Assembly: GCF_026712185.1 (NCBI RefSeq)
Contig: NZ_JAPPUX010000003.1
Coordinates: forward strand, 1 to 64,000
DNA from: Nocardioides pini
Lineage (GTDB): Bacteria; Actinomycetota; Actinomycetes; Propionibacteriales; Nocardioidaceae
Length of the DNA: 64,000 nt
Direction: 5' to 3'
The position numbers were made by a program, and so were the translations under genes. Below, one piece after another: positions 49,600-59,418 of this stretch. The notes beneath the pieces were generated by a model. It was not told the DNA's origin and did not search any database. It was given only the letters and a program-made list of their open reading frames with translations. Every line of letters starts with the position of its first letter. The stretch's first letter is position 1.

Positions 49600-51048
49600 T
49601 CACCGCCGAGCAGCGCGGCCAACTCGGCGTCCCACGAACTCATGTGCTCGGTGAAAGGCCGCTTGCGATAGGGCGACAGTCGCGCGACTCGAAGTGCACC
49701 GAGCTAGCGCCCACGGAGGTAGTAGGTCAGCGATCAGTCGCCGGATGAGATCTTCGAGGCTGGCCCCAGACTTGCCGAGGCTCACAACCGCACGGAAAGT
49801 CGTCAACATCGGCAGTCCAGTCGTGCGCTGACCGGGGTGTTCCTGACCAAGTTGTGCCCGTAGCGCTCGACGAAGAGTTCGGTCGTCAACCATCGTTGCC
49901 GCGTGTCGGGTGATCGGATGGCTGCCAGGAGGAAGGCCCAGCAGACGCGCTGCGACGCCGATGGTTGTCAACTGGTCTCGCGACAACTCCCGGTTCATAT
50001 CGGCCCACGTGCTGGGCATGCACATGAGGCGGTGTACGTCGGCGATCCCTCGCACCCACCTCCAGCCGTCCCTGGCAGAATGGGAAGCTGAGTGAGCGAA
50101 TGCATCAAACGGCCCCAGCGTGGCAACGTCGTGTGAAGCGATCTGGATCGTCGCCCTCCGCGACCACAGGGTGTTGAAGTCCGGCAGCGCGCGCCGGACG
50201 GGGCCCAAGTGCCAGTGCAGGTCTATGGACGTGGAGGAACGCACGAGGGTCAGTTCATGATGTGTGCGCATGAACTGTTGCCATCCCCAGCTGGTTCCGG
50301 GTGCTGGGTACGAGGGCGGAACCTGCCATCTCGCGTGGACGAGACATAGCGCCGTCTCGTCAAGATCGTCGGGGTGGACCAGTAGGTCGAGATCGCCGTA
50401 ACCGCGAACCAAGTGGTCTCCCCAAGCTTGAGCGGCGAGAGCGAAACCCTTCACGACGAGCACTCGGACGCCGCGAGCCTCGAGAAGGTCTAGAACCTGG
50501 ATCAAATCGTCTGCAACGGGGGCGTTCGCGGCCACCATCTCAACGTGCGATGCGCGCAGCCTGGCTCGCAAGGCTGGGGGGAAAGCCAGATGCTCATCAT
50601 GGGAGGCAAGTTGCGAGATGACGCGATGACGTTTCGCAATGGCGTAAAACGCCGAGGTCGGGACCGCCGCGCCAAGATGCCACCGGCGGGCCACCGCCGG
50701 GGCCAAAGTGGTAGCGCCCACTGCACCATGAAGTAGTCGCAGCACTGCCTCGTCGGTTAGTCGCGTCTCCTCGTAGAACTCGTCGTCCAGCGTCACCAGG
50801 TTGTGTGCGGCGAGGTCGTGCAGTTGCTCCGTGATCGCATCCCGCGCGTCTGCTGCGCCCGGAGGAAGTCCGTGCGCGCTGATGACAGCATGCACCACAT
50901 CTTCGACGTCCACCTCCGCCTGCTCCGGCACACAGTCCAAGATGGTGGCCGCCACCTCGCTTAGGACGAGAACTCGTGCGGCGATCACGACGACGCTGCG
51001 GCCTGCGTCGCGGTACTCGTCATCGATCGGTCCGCGCGCCACTTTCAC
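49600..51048 (-). CDS. PqqD-like/nucleotidyltransferase fusion protein (PF14907 type)
   Basis: This 482-residue protein is an intact copy of the frameshifted gene at 42494. The N-terminal 90 residues are PqqD-like (SVVVIAARVLVLSEVAATIL). The rest holds the nucleotidyltransferase features VLVVKGFALAAQAW, YGDLDLLVHPDDLDE and STSIDLHWHLGP (Asp residues for metal). The GTG start overlaps the stop of the two-domain glycosyltransferase (GTGA), so it is the last gene of the minus-strand EPS operon. The target is unknown; peptide or glycan modification are options. Confidence 0.8.
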   Translation of the reverse strand: MKVARGPIDDEYRDAGRSVVVIAARVLVLSEVAATILDCVPEQAEVDVEDVVHAVISAHGLPPGAADARDAITEQLHDLAAHNLVTLDDEFYEETRLTDEAVLRLLHGAVGATTLAPAVARRWHLGAAVPTSAFYAIAKRHRVISQLASHDEHLAFPPALRARLRASHVEMVAANAPVADDLIQVLDLLEARGVRVLVVKGFALAAQAWGDHLVRGYGDLDLLVHPDDLDETALCLVHARWQVPPSYPAPGTSWGWQQFMRTHHELTLVRSSTSIDLHWHLGPVRRALPDFNTLWSRRATIQIASHDVATLGPFDAFAHSASHSARDGWRWVRGIADVHRLMCMPSTWADMNRELSRDQLTTIGVAARLLGLPPGSHPITRHAATMVDDRTLRRALRAQLGQEHPGQRTTGLPMLTTFRAVVSLGKSGASLEDLIRRLIADLLPPWALARCTSSRATVALSQAAFHRAHEFVGRRVGRAARR

Positions 51049-53027
51049 AGTGACTGGGCCTTCTTGGCGGCGCCCGCCCGTTGACCTTCTCCGGGCGTCG
51101 GAACGGTCGATCGACCCTTCGAACTCCACTCTCGTCCGGTGGCCGGTCTGGGGCCAAAACCGCCGAGGAGACCATCGCGCAATCCCGCCAGCGAAGCGGC
51201 AGCTTTGTCTCGACGGTGTGTCTCGACTGTGGCGGCGAGGATGTTGGCGACGACGGTCTGCCTCAGAGTTCGCACGAGCCAGCGCGGCTCGGTCCTGCCG
51301 TAGCGACGTGCAAGCAAGCAACGGTTTCTGTTCATGTAGTACCGCCGGAACGCTCCATGGGACGTCGCCAAGGGTGCAAACGGACCCACCCGGAAGAGCG
51401 GCGCGGATGTGCCACCGCCGAGTACATGCTCCATCGCGACGTCTCGATGTATGCCTACCCTCAAGCCGGATCGCCGCGCACGCAGGCAATACTCGGTATC
51501 GACGCCATCGATGAACAGCGACTCGTCGAAGAGCCCCAGCGTGGTGATCGTCGTGGACCTCATAGTCATTCCGCTTTGCAGGATCTCGTCTACGGCACCG
51601 CGCGAATCACTCGAATAACGGACACCTGGCAAGGTGCCCGGTCCAACCAGATCGAAGCGACCCGTCTCGACATAGCCACGCAGCGCAACCAGCGAACGAC
51701 CATCAAGTTGCGAATCCTGATCCAGTGTAGTCAGGACCTGTGCACCATGCTCCAAAGCAAATAGAATTCCTGTATTGAGGGCAAATGCGATGCCAGAGTT
51801 AACTGGGGAAATGAGGCCCGAGGAGTCGTCAATGGGTTGATTCAAGGACGCCGAGCCGTCGTCAACGAATACAACATTTGCGACGTCGGCAAGCGCTGCA
51901 GCGGTCGACCTGAGGGCTTCGATGTCAGCCTGATAGACCGGGATTACCACCCAGTGAGTTCGTCCTTTGGCAATGCTAGTCCACACTGAGCGAGCTCTCA
52001 GATTTCGCGATTCGGTCGCGTTCGGCGCCCTGTCGGGTGAGTGGAGACTTGCAAGAAGGACCGAACGCTTCTTGCGCTGGGCTCGTCGCCCTCGTGCTGC
52101 TTCTTTGAGCCCCGGGAGAGACCCTCGCTCGCGAGTCAAAACCGCGGCAATTACGACTAGATCGCGCAATACGGATCGCGTGATGGAGCCAGGACGGTTC
52201 GCAAAACCATGTCGGGAGAGCAAGAGAAAGCGGTTCTGGACGCTCAACTTGTTAGTTATCGGATTGCGTCGAGACGTTCCAGGCGACCCACGATAATGCT
52301 TTGCTACAGGAGCGTTTAACACGAAGCTGCCAATACCCAACATGCCTGCCCGCAGCCCAAGCTCCGCGTCCTCACGATATGCGATGAAGTCCTCGTCGAA
52401 GAACTCGCCCGACCGGTCGCAGATCTGCTGCCAAGCCGCCCGCGGGACCCCGAGCAGCGCGCCCGTGATTCCTGGAACTTGGAAGTCTGCTGGCCCTTCT
52501 CGCAAAGTCCCGAGCGGACTCCCGTGAAGGTCGTCCACATGCCGCGCGTCAGGTGTCCAGACAATGCCAGCGCTGTCGATCAACTGCTCCTTCGAATCTC
52601 CTGAGCGACTGCCGAACAGGAGTATCCCCGAAAAGAGATGCTGATCGGACTTGTCGGCGGAAAGGCGTATCAAAGCCTCAACGCCACCTGGGAGAAACTG
52701 GAGGTCAGGATTGGTGACGAGAACATGCGACGCACCTCGTGCAAAGGCAAAACGGAGCGCCAAGTTGTGACCGCCAGCGAACCCGAGGTTCCGCCCTTGG
52801 CCAAGGATTCCACATTTCTCTTTGAGGTCGGTCGGCACAAGTTCATAGAGCTCGTCTTCGCTGAGCGTGTCGCAATTGCGCACCAACAAGATAGCTGACA
52901 GTGGATGTTCTCTGAGCGAATTCAGGGTGGCTCGAAGCAGTGGAACGTCCGGCCGGTATATCACAAGACTCACAACCAAGCTGGTACTGTCGCGCAATCC
53001 TTGGGAGTTGCGCGTCGTAGGCAACAT
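51045..53027 (-). CDS. Two-domain GT2-type glycosyltransferase
   Basis: This 660-residue protein fuses two GT-A domains. The first (about residues 15-270) has VVSLVIYRPDVPLLRATLNSL, NLGFAGGHNLAL and VTNPDLQF (DxD-like). The second (about 335-600) has WVVIPVYQADIEALRS, VFVDDGS and TLDQDSQLD, the rhamnosyltransferase-like layout. It may add two successive sugars in one polypeptide. The codon use is visibly less GC-rich than in flanking genes. The start lies 6 nt after the polymerase gene. Confidence 0.85.
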   Translation of the reverse strand: MLPTTRNSQGLRDSTSLVVSLVIYRPDVPLLRATLNSLREHPLSAILLVRNCDTLSEDELYELVPTDLKEKCGILGQGRNLGFAGGHNLALRFAFARGASHVLVTNPDLQFLPGGVEALIRLSADKSDQHLFSGILLFGSRSGDSKEQLIDSAGIVWTPDARHVDDLHGSPLGTLREGPADFQVPGITGALLGVPRAAWQQICDRSGEFFDEDFIAYREDAELGLRAGMLGIGSFVLNAPVAKHYRGSPGTSRRNPITNKLSVQNRFLLLSRHGFANRPGSITRSVLRDLVVIAAVLTRERGSLPGLKEAARGRRAQRKKRSVLLASLHSPDRAPNATESRNLRARSVWTSIAKGRTHWVVIPVYQADIEALRSTAAALADVANVVFVDDGSASLNQPIDDSSGLISPVNSGIAFALNTGILFALEHGAQVLTTLDQDSQLDGRSLVALRGYVETGRFDLVGPGTLPGVRYSSDSRGAVDEILQSGMTMRSTTITTLGLFDESLFIDGVDTEYCLRARRSGLRVGIHRDVAMEHVLGGGTSAPLFRVGPFAPLATSHGAFRRYYMNRNRCLLARRYGRTEPRWLVRTLRQTVVANILAATVETHRRDKAAASLAGLRDGLLGGFGPRPATGREWSSKGRSTVPTPGEGQRAGAAKKAQSL

Positions 53028-53033
53028 CAGTGA

Positions 53034-54347
53034 CTAATCCTTCGTCGTAGCACTTCTTTGGATTTGGGTGCGCGTTTTAGGTTCGGACGTTATCGGCAGG
53101 AGTAGACCAGTCCAATAGAATGCGAGGCCCAGAACCACAGCCGGTACCCCGTAGGTGGCTACGGTGGTGGCAATGCCAGCGCCGAACACCCCGGCCCAAG
53201 TAGTACCGAATACCGTTCCCACTAGGGTCCCGCTGACCGTCGGGGCGATCCGCTTCTTAATGATAACGGGAACTAGCGCAGCGGCCCCTGAGAAGATCAC
53301 GACTCCCGGAACCCCGAGGAACAAAAATCCTTCGGCAGCAAGTGGTACAGCTATAGCGCCGCCAGCGAAACTCAGGTTGGCATTCGACTTAAGGATGTCG
53401 CCGATTAGCGGCTGTGAGCCCGGGAGGTATGTGGAAAACGCCGTTCCGAAGAGGTGGAGGCCGCTGACCCGGGGGTCCGACCGTGCGTCAAACACGATCC
53501 CTGCCGAGTAGGGATCCGCTGCGAGTCGTTGCACCGCCAGACTCGCGAAGGATGTGTCACCTCCCGCATATCGAAGTTCGCCGAGGAGCCAAGCTGATAA
53601 GACCGCTGCCGCGGCCACAGTCACCAACCGAGAGAGCGGGCTCTTCCACGATCGCGTAGCGAGTGCTGCCCCCACGCCGACGAGGAGTGCTTTGAGGAGC
53701 GCACCTCGGGAGGCTGTGAGAGCGACGGCTACGAGACACAGTGCTACGAGGACGAGTTTGACGTTCCGCGCTGCTCGACTCTGTCCGACGCCCGAGAGGA
53801 CTACGGCACCTACCGCGAGCGATGCACCGATATGTACGATCGCAAGGAGTGGTCCAGCACCACTGCTGGCATCGACACGGGCCTGCTCGGCGTTGAACAT
53901 CAGAAGGGTGACCCCGCGCTGCGAGAAAAATACTGCGGCTGCACCGAGGGTCGCCGCGGAAGCTACAAGACCCATCCACCCAAGGCGGGCCCGCTCTGCA
54001 CGGGTCGGCAACTGAATGGCGCCAACTGGACGGTCGACTACGCCGATAATTGCAACGTACGTTCCAAGGGACAGCCACATCAACGATGTTGCTAAGTGGT
54101 GCGGTTGATAGGAGGAAAATGGGATGGAGCTAAGGCCGAGCGCTGAAGGCAGAACACCCAGCCAGAACACCATTACTGAGGGGTCATGAAGGTTCTTCAG
54201 GCCGAGCCGGTACGAGATGCTTACCAGCGCTGAAATAGACCAGACGATGCCGGTTATGAGTGTGGTCTCGGCGGTCGCGACCAGTATCGACGTCGCTGCG
54301 AGATTGACGAGGACACTGAGCGAGACTAAACCGTGCTGGCGTTCCAT
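53034..54347 (-). CDS. O-antigen/EPS polymerase-like membrane protein (Wzy-type)
   Basis: This 437-residue protein has about 12 hydrophobic helices and a large external loop between residues about 250 and 315. Wzy polymerases are defined by this topology rather than by sequence motifs, so the call rests on architecture and on lying beside a flippase and glycosyltransferases. ATG at 54347. The 154-nt gap from the flippase gene contains only short hairpins (for example GCACGT/ACGTGC at 54484-54497). Confidence 0.75.
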   Translation of the reverse strand: MERQHGLVSLSVLVNLAATSILVATAETTLITGIVWSISALVSISYRLGLKNLHDPSVMVFWLGVLPSALGLSSIPFSSYQPHHLATSLMWLSLGTYVAIIGVVDRPVGAIQLPTRAERARLGWMGLVASAATLGAAAVFFSQRGVTLLMFNAEQARVDASSGAGPLLAIVHIGASLAVGAVVLSGVGQSRAARNVKLVLVALCLVAVALTASRGALLKALLVGVGAALATRSWKSPLSRLVTVAAAAVLSAWLLGELRYAGGDTSFASLAVQRLAADPYSAGIVFDARSDPRVSGLHLFGTAFSTYLPGSQPLIGDILKSNANLSFAGGAIAVPLAAEGFLFLGVPGVVIFSGAAALVPVIIKKRIAPTVSGTLVGTVFGTTWAGVFGAGIATTVATYGVPAVVLGLAFYWTGLLLPITSEPKTRTQIQRSATTKD

Positions 54348-54501
54348 GTCGTTCAGTCAACCTTTAAGCCTAGGTGACGGGCAATTCGATGATTTTATCA
54401 GATCGCAGAGGCGCAGATGGTCAAACCAACTCATAACGGGGACCGTGGCCCCGTGGGGTTGGACCAAGGCGGCGGATAGACGCGCACGTTGACGTGCGGC
54501 A

Positions 54502-55668
54502 TCATCCCCTGCGGGCGCCACGTCCTCGAACGGTCATGATGATTAACGCGACGCAGCAGGCTGTTTCTGCGACCAATGTTCCGGCAAGGCCGCCGTCAGC
54601 GCCAAAGCGCATGGCAAGGATGAGCGCTGATGGAAGACCGAGGGCACTGCCGATGGCAGTCGCAGCAACGACCGATTTGACCTGGCCGTGAGGGATCAAC
54701 CAAAGTCGACTGATACAAGTATTGATCGCAACGCCCAAATAGGTGGCGGCGAGTAATAGGGCGGACCATGGCGAAGGAAGAGCCGTTCCCAAAATTAGTT
54801 CACTAAGAACCGGCGCGATCAGAGCGAATACGACCGAGCTCGCCGCTGACCACGTCAGCATAACGACGATGTTCTTCGCTCGCTGGTGTGACTTGGCGCC
54901 CATGAAGGCGTTGGACAACGAGATCGTCGCTAGGTTGGCGTAGCTGAGAAGCCGTTGTGCTACCGCAAAGCCAGGAGCCGCGCTGGGCGCGGCGATCTGC
55001 AACAACGGCAGCAGCGCGGTGGTGTAGGAGGTTGCGATCAATGATATTCCCACGGACGACGCATTTGCTCGGAGCTCAGTCGCAAGCCGAAAAGTCGAGT
55101 CCTCCACCGCCACCGACGTGTGCCTTCTGTAGAACCTTGTATATGCCCACGCGACAACCGCGCAGCCAAGGACAGGATAGATGATGGGGTTGATCCCCGA
55201 CCATATAAATGCAGCGCTTGCGATCGCCGCCGCAGCTCGGGGTATCGCATCGTTGCGAAGAAGTTCGTCTGGCGTGCCACGCCCACTGCACCACCAGGTT
55301 GGACTCATTGCTTGCGAGGCCACAGCGAGCGAGCCCGCCGCGGCCAGCAGTGGCTGGTTGCCCTGTGCCAAGGCCCAGCTGAGACACGCACCCAAGGGCG
55401 CGAGGATGGCGAGCAGGACGCCTCGTATGCGGAGGCTGGCCACAAGGACCGTTGCAGCTTGTTCCTCGGTCAAGTCCGCAATGCGCTGCGGCCCGCTAAC
55501 CTCCCACCCCCAAGAGGCGGCGATGGCAACCATTCCCCCGATAGCTTGACCGAGTGCGAGAGCCAGAAATGTCGAAGTGCCGTGGAGGTGTGCAATTGCA
55601 GCCGTGCACAGGAGCGGCGCGAAGCTCCCCAACGCGGTCGCCAAGGTGAAACGAGCGACCCTATTCAA
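54502..55668 (-). CDS. Polysaccharide flippase-like membrane protein (Wzx-type)
   Basis: This 388-residue protein has about 12 helices and resembles MATE/Wzx lipid-linked oligosaccharide flippases (FTLATALGSFAPLLCTAAIAH start; basic residues between helices). I chose TTG at 55668, 1 nt after the upstream stop, because it begins with the first membrane helix. ATG at 55797 would overlap the upstream gene by 128 nt and add 43 non-hydrophobic residues. It would move EPS units across the membrane for Wzy. Confidence 0.72.
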   Translation of the reverse strand: MNRVARFTLATALGSFAPLLCTAAIAHLHGTSTFLALALGQAIGGMVAIAASWGWEVSGPQRIADLTEEQAATVLVASLRIRGVLLAILAPLGACLSWALAQGNQPLLAAAGSLAVASQAMSPTWWCSGRGTPDELLRNDAIPRAAAAIASAAFIWSGINPIIYPVLGCAVVAWAYTRFYRRHTSVAVEDSTFRLATELRANASSVGISLIATSYTTALLPLLQIAAPSAAPGFAVAQRLLSYANLATISLSNAFMGAKSHQRAKNIVVMLTWSAASSVVFALIAPVLSELILGTALPSPWSALLLAATYLGVAINTCISRLWLIPHGQVKSVVAATAIGSALGLPSALILAMRFGADGGLAGTLVAETACCVALIIMTVRGRGARRG

Positions 55669-55669
55669 G

Positions 55670-56689
55670 TTAAAGCGGCCCGCCCTCGCCGAAAATGCGC
55701 CGAACTTCCCGGCGCAGGATCGACTTCTCCTCGCGGATTGCACCTCGGTAGACGTCTTGTCCCGCAAGCATCGCTGTCGGGTCTTCGTCGCACTCAATTA
55801 TCCTACGAGCGACAGCCTTAGGCCCGTCGACTAGGCGAAACTTGTGACTACTCGGTAGCGGAACATCATTGTTGTCGTTTCCGGATCCCTTTTGTGATAC
55901 AAGAACGATGCAGCCCAATGCGGCAGCCTCGCGGGGAATGCGGTCCTTTCCAGGGTGGTGCCCTGCGTCGACGTAGACTTGGGCATGGGAGAGAACGTCC
56001 TTTATCTCGGAGGAGTCCATGCCTTTCAGTCGGATCACAGACATGGACGGCGGGAGGTGAGTTTGCACCGCAGCCATAAAGTCTCCGCCTTTGGCCGGAT
56101 TGTATGCGACGCCATTTCGGGCGTGGACCGCGGCGGGCTCGGTTACCGGGAACGTGATGTAGTCGGACAACATGTATCCATCTGCATGAAGCATCCGACC
56201 CACCTGGGTACGTGCGTACGAGGACTGGAAAAGGTGAACGATGGAGCGATCTTCTCGGAGTTTGGAACGCAACCTTCGTGCCCTCAATAGACGCACAATC
56301 ACGCGCGGAATGTCTCGTAAACGTCTGACGCCGTGATGGCCTCGGCGCCAGCCGCGGAAGGAGAAAAAGACCGGTGAATTATCTATGCTCAGCCACCAGA
56401 TTGCACGCTTTGGGTAGCGGCTGGTGATGGCAAGCTCAGGGTAAATCTCTGGAACGACCAAGACCTCAGTTAGTGGATGCTCCATGAGCCCGGTTTCGGG
56501 GCACTCGTAACTGGCGAACTCCATAACTGGCTCTGCTTCGGAGGTCGCTGGGTGCGGCACGACGAAAGCGTCTCGCCTCAATTCGCTTCTTATGCAACTC
56601 ACTAGTTGATGGATGGCCTCTGGCCCGCCAGTCTTCAACCCCTTATGGAAAACGACGTGAACCGGGGGGAGCGCTGTGTTCACGGTCAC
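55670..56689 (-). CDS. Glycosyltransferase-like protein of the EPS operon
   Basis: This 339-residue protein has a GT-B-like pattern: an N-terminal VHVVFHKGLKTGGPEAIHQL segment, then LVVPEIYPELA, and a C-terminal DAGHHPGKDRIPREAAALGC segment in the place of the usual E-x7-E region. It is less GC-rich than its neighbours. The GTG start overlaps the cysN stop by 4 nt (GTGA), so cysN and this gene are translated together. Donor and acceptor are unknown. Confidence 0.75.
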   Translation of the reverse strand: MTVNTALPPVHVVFHKGLKTGGPEAIHQLVSCIRSELRRDAFVVPHPATSEAEPVMEFASYECPETGLMEHPLTEVLVVPEIYPELAITSRYPKRAIWWLSIDNSPVFFSFRGWRRGHHGVRRLRDIPRVIVRLLRARRLRSKLREDRSIVHLFQSSYARTQVGRMLHADGYMLSDYITFPVTEPAAVHARNGVAYNPAKGGDFMAAVQTHLPPSMSVIRLKGMDSSEIKDVLSHAQVYVDAGHHPGKDRIPREAAALGCIVLVSQKGSGNDNNDVPLPSSHKFRLVDGPKAVARRIIECDEDPTAMLAGQDVYRGAIREEKSILRREVRRIFGEGGPL

Positions 56690-57990
56690 GTCCCGCTGTT
56701 GATCATCCCTGCCCCGACGGTGACGCCGGTGGCCTCGTCGATCAGGATGAACGAGCCCGTGGTGCGGTTCTTCGAGTACGGGTCGCAGAGCAGCGGCACG
56801 GTGGTGCGCAGCTGGACGCGGCCGATCTCGTTGAGCGCGAGCTCGCCGGCCTCCTGGTCGCGGTGCAGGGAGTTCACGTCGAGGCGGTACTGGATGTCCT
56901 TGACCATCGCGCGGCCCATGCGGGTCGTGTGCTTGATGGCGAGCTTCTGGCGCGGACGCAGCGGCTCGGTGGTCATCCAGCAGATCATCGCGTCGATGTC
57001 CTGGCTGGGCTTGGGCGCGTTCTTCGGGCGGGCGATCATGTCGCCGCGGGAGACGTCGACGTCGTCCTCGAGGTGGATCGTCACCGACATGGGCGGGAAC
57101 GCCTCGGGGATCTCCTGGTCGAAGAGCTCGACCTTGGAGATGGTCGACGTCATGCCGCTGGGCAGCACGACGACCTCGTCGCCCTTCTTCAGCACGCCGC
57201 CGGCCACCTGACCGGCGTACCCGCGGAAGTCGTGATACTGGTCGGACTTGGGGCGGATGACGTACTGCACCGGGAAGCGGGTGTCCACGAGGTCGCGGTC
57301 GGAGGCGACGTGGACGTGCTCGAGGTGGTGCATGAGCGTCGGGCCGGAGTACCACGGGGTGTTCTCGGAGCGGTTGACGACGTTGTCGCCCTGCAGCGCC
57401 GAGATCGGGATGACCTCGAGGTCGGGGATGTTGAGCTTGGTCGCGAACGTCGTGAACTCGCGGTGGATCTTCTCGTAGACCTCCTCCGACCAGTCGACGA
57501 GGTCCATCTTGTTGATCGCCAGCACGAGGTGCGGGACGCGCAGCAGCGAGAGCAGCACCGCGTGGCGGCGCGACTGCTCAGTGAGGCCCTGGCGGGCGTC
57601 GACCAGGACGAGGCCCAGGTCGGCGGTCGAGGCGCCGGTCACCATGTTGCGGGTGTACTGGATGTGGCCCGGGGTGTCGGCGATGATGAACTTGCGGTTG
57701 GGCGTCGCGAAGTAGCGGTAGGCCACGTCGATGGTGATGCCCTGCTCGCGCTCGGAGCGCAGGCCGTCGGTCAGCAGCGCCAGGTCGGTGTAGTCGTAGC
57801 CCTTGGACTGGCTGGTCGACTCCACCGCCTCGAGCTGGTCCTCGAAGATCGACTTCGAGTCGAGCAGCAGGCGCCCGATGAGGGTCGACTTGCCGTCGTC
57901 GACGGAGCCGGCGGTCGCGAACCGCAGCAGGTCGGCGTTCTCGGTGACAGCGGCAGCTTCCTCGCCGGCCGTGGTGGTCTGGTCGGCCAT
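56686..57990 (-). CDS. cysN: Sulfate adenylyltransferase large subunit (GTPase), CysN
   Basis: This 434-residue EF-Tu-like GTPase has G1 GSVDDGKST (about residues 28-36), G2 QGITIDVAY, G3 DTPGH and G4 NKMD, followed by two beta-barrel domains. There is no C-terminal CysC kinase. With CysD it makes adenosine phosphosulfate (APS) from sulfate and ATP, driven by GTP. Its ATG overlaps the cysD stop by 1 nt, and its own stop overlaps the EPS glycosyltransferase start, placing sulfate activation at the head of the EPS operon. Confidence 0.96.
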   Translation of the reverse strand: MADQTTTAGEEAAAVTENADLLRFATAGSVDDGKSTLIGRLLLDSKSIFEDQLEAVESTSQSKGYDYTDLALLTDGLRSEREQGITIDVAYRYFATPNRKFIIADTPGHIQYTRNMVTGASTADLGLVLVDARQGLTEQSRRHAVLLSLLRVPHLVLAINKMDLVDWSEEVYEKIHREFTTFATKLNIPDLEVIPISALQGDNVVNRSENTPWYSGPTLMHHLEHVHVASDRDLVDTRFPVQYVIRPKSDQYHDFRGYAGQVAGGVLKKGDEVVVLPSGMTSTISKVELFDQEIPEAFPPMSVTIHLEDDVDVSRGDMIARPKNAPKPSQDIDAMICWMTTEPLRPRQKLAIKHTTRMGRAMVKDIQYRLDVNSLHRDQEAGELALNEIGRVQLRTTVPLLCDPYSKNRTTGSFILIDEATGVTVGAGMINSGT

Positions 57991-58904
57991 CAGAAGTAGC
58001 CCTCCTTCTTGCGGTCTTCCATGGCGGCCTCGGAGAACCGGTCGTCGCCACGGGTCGCGCCGCGCTCGGTCACTCGCGCCACGGCGATCTCTTCGATGAT
58101 TGCGGCGGTGTCGGTGGCCTCGGACTCCACGCAGCCGGTCTGGGTGCGGTCACCCACGGTGCGGAAGCGGACCATCCTCGTCTCGACCTTCTCGCCGCCC
58201 TTGGGCTGGATCTCCGGGCCGAGCGACAGCAGCATGCCGTCGCGCTCGATGACCTCGCGCTCGTGGGCGAAGTAGATGGAGGGGATCTCGATCTGCTCGC
58301 GGTGGATGTAGCTCCAGATGTCGAGCTCGGTCCAGTTCGACAGCGGGAAGATGCGCATGTGCTCGCCGGCGTGGATGCGGCCGTTGTAGAGGCTCCACAG
58401 CTCGGGGCGCTGGTTCTTCGGGTCCCACTGGCCGAAGTCGTCGCGGTGGGAGTAGACGCGCTCCTTGGCGCGGGCCTTCTCCTCGTCGCGGCGTCCGCCA
58501 CCGAAGGCGGCGGTGAAGCCGTTCTCCTCGATGGCGCCGAGCAGGGTGCCGATCTGCATGCGGTTGCGGCTGGTCTTGCCGTCGTCGACGACGTGACCCG
58601 CCGCGATCGCCTCGTCGATCGTGGCGACGATCATCCGGGCGCCCAGCCGCTCGACCCACGAGTCGCGCGTGGACAGCACCTCGTCGAAGTCGAGGCCGGT
58701 GTCGACCTGGAGCAGCGGGAAGGGCAGCTTGGCCGGGAAGAACGCCTTCTCCGCCAGCCGGAGCATGACGATGGAGTCCTTGCCACCGGAGAACATCAGG
58801 ACCGGCTTCTCGAACTCGGCGGCGACCTCACGGAAGATGTGGATCGACTCGGCCTCGAGCTGGTCCAGCTGACTCAGCTGGTAGTCGACGTGGGTGTTGG
58901 TCAT
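57990..58904 (-). CDS. cysD: Sulfate adenylyltransferase small subunit, CysD
   Basis: This 304-residue PP-loop enzyme is of family length. Its SGGKDS motif (about residues 39-44), DTGLDFDE, AFGGGRRDEEKARAKERVYS and WTELDIW segments are all typical of CysD. It adenylylates sulfate. It is the first gene of the minus-strand operon that runs through the EPS genes. A possible -10 TACGAT lies at 58948-58943 on the minus strand. Confidence 0.96.
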   Translation of the reverse strand: MTNTHVDYQLSQLDQLEAESIHIFREVAAEFEKPVLMFSGGKDSIVMLRLAEKAFFPAKLPFPLLQVDTGLDFDEVLSTRDSWVERLGARMIVATIDEAIAAGHVVDDGKTSRNRMQIGTLLGAIEENGFTAAFGGGRRDEEKARAKERVYSHRDDFGQWDPKNQRPELWSLYNGRIHAGEHMRIFPLSNWTELDIWSYIHREQIEIPSIYFAHEREVIERDGMLLSLGPEIQPKGGEKVETRMVRFRTVGDRTQTGCVESEATDTAAIIEEIAVARVTERGATRGDDRFSEAAMEDRKKEGYF

Positions 58905-59072
58905 GGCGTGTGCGACGGCCTCTCTCGGGGACAGCAGCCATCATCGTAGCGACGGGCAGCGCCACCGACGATTCGCACTGCCGGGCGTGGTCCGGCCGCT
59001 GCCCGGGGTGCCCTCCGGTCCCGGAGCGATTCGAGAGGTTTGGCACCGTCGCGCGTGGGGTACTCGTCACAC

Positions 59073-59342
59073 ATGCTCCTCTGGGCCGTGGTGATCCTCG
59101 CAGCGTGGATCCTGCTGTCCCTGCCCGTCGCCCTGATCGTCGGCCGGATGTTCGCGGCCCGTCCCGAGGTCGACGCCCGCCCCGCCCGTACGCCGTCCAT
59201 GAGCGCCGCGCGAGTGGCTCACCTCTCACGGATCGAGTCCCGGCGCTGCGCGGCGTCGCGGTGGCCCCACGAGGCCTGGGCTCTTGCCGAGGCGCGTCGG
59301 CGCGAGGCAGTGACATCGGGCGGCTTCGCACGCACGGGGTGA
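59073..59342 (+). CDS. Small single-pass membrane protein
   Basis: This 89-residue protein has one N-terminal membrane helix (LLWAVVILAAWILLSLPVALIVG, about residues 2-24) and a basic cytoplasmic tail rich in Arg and Ala. No family is recognised. The ATG at 59073 lies 6 nt after a TACTCG -10-like element. It is divergent from cysD. Confidence 0.6.
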   Translation: MLLWAVVILAAWILLSLPVALIVGRMFAARPEVDARPARTPSMSAARVAHLSRIESRRCAASRWPHEAWALAEARRREAVTSGGFARTG

Positions 59343-59418
59343 CGTCGCCCACCTGAGCGCCGGGCGGTCGCCGAGACGATTTGGTCGCCGCCACCGTGGC
59401 TTGGACACAATGGCGCGC

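Noticed and set aside
55669-55797. Longer flippase start (ATG at 55797)
   Set aside because: It would overlap the upstream glycosyltransferase by 128 nt and add 43 polar residues before the first membrane helix.
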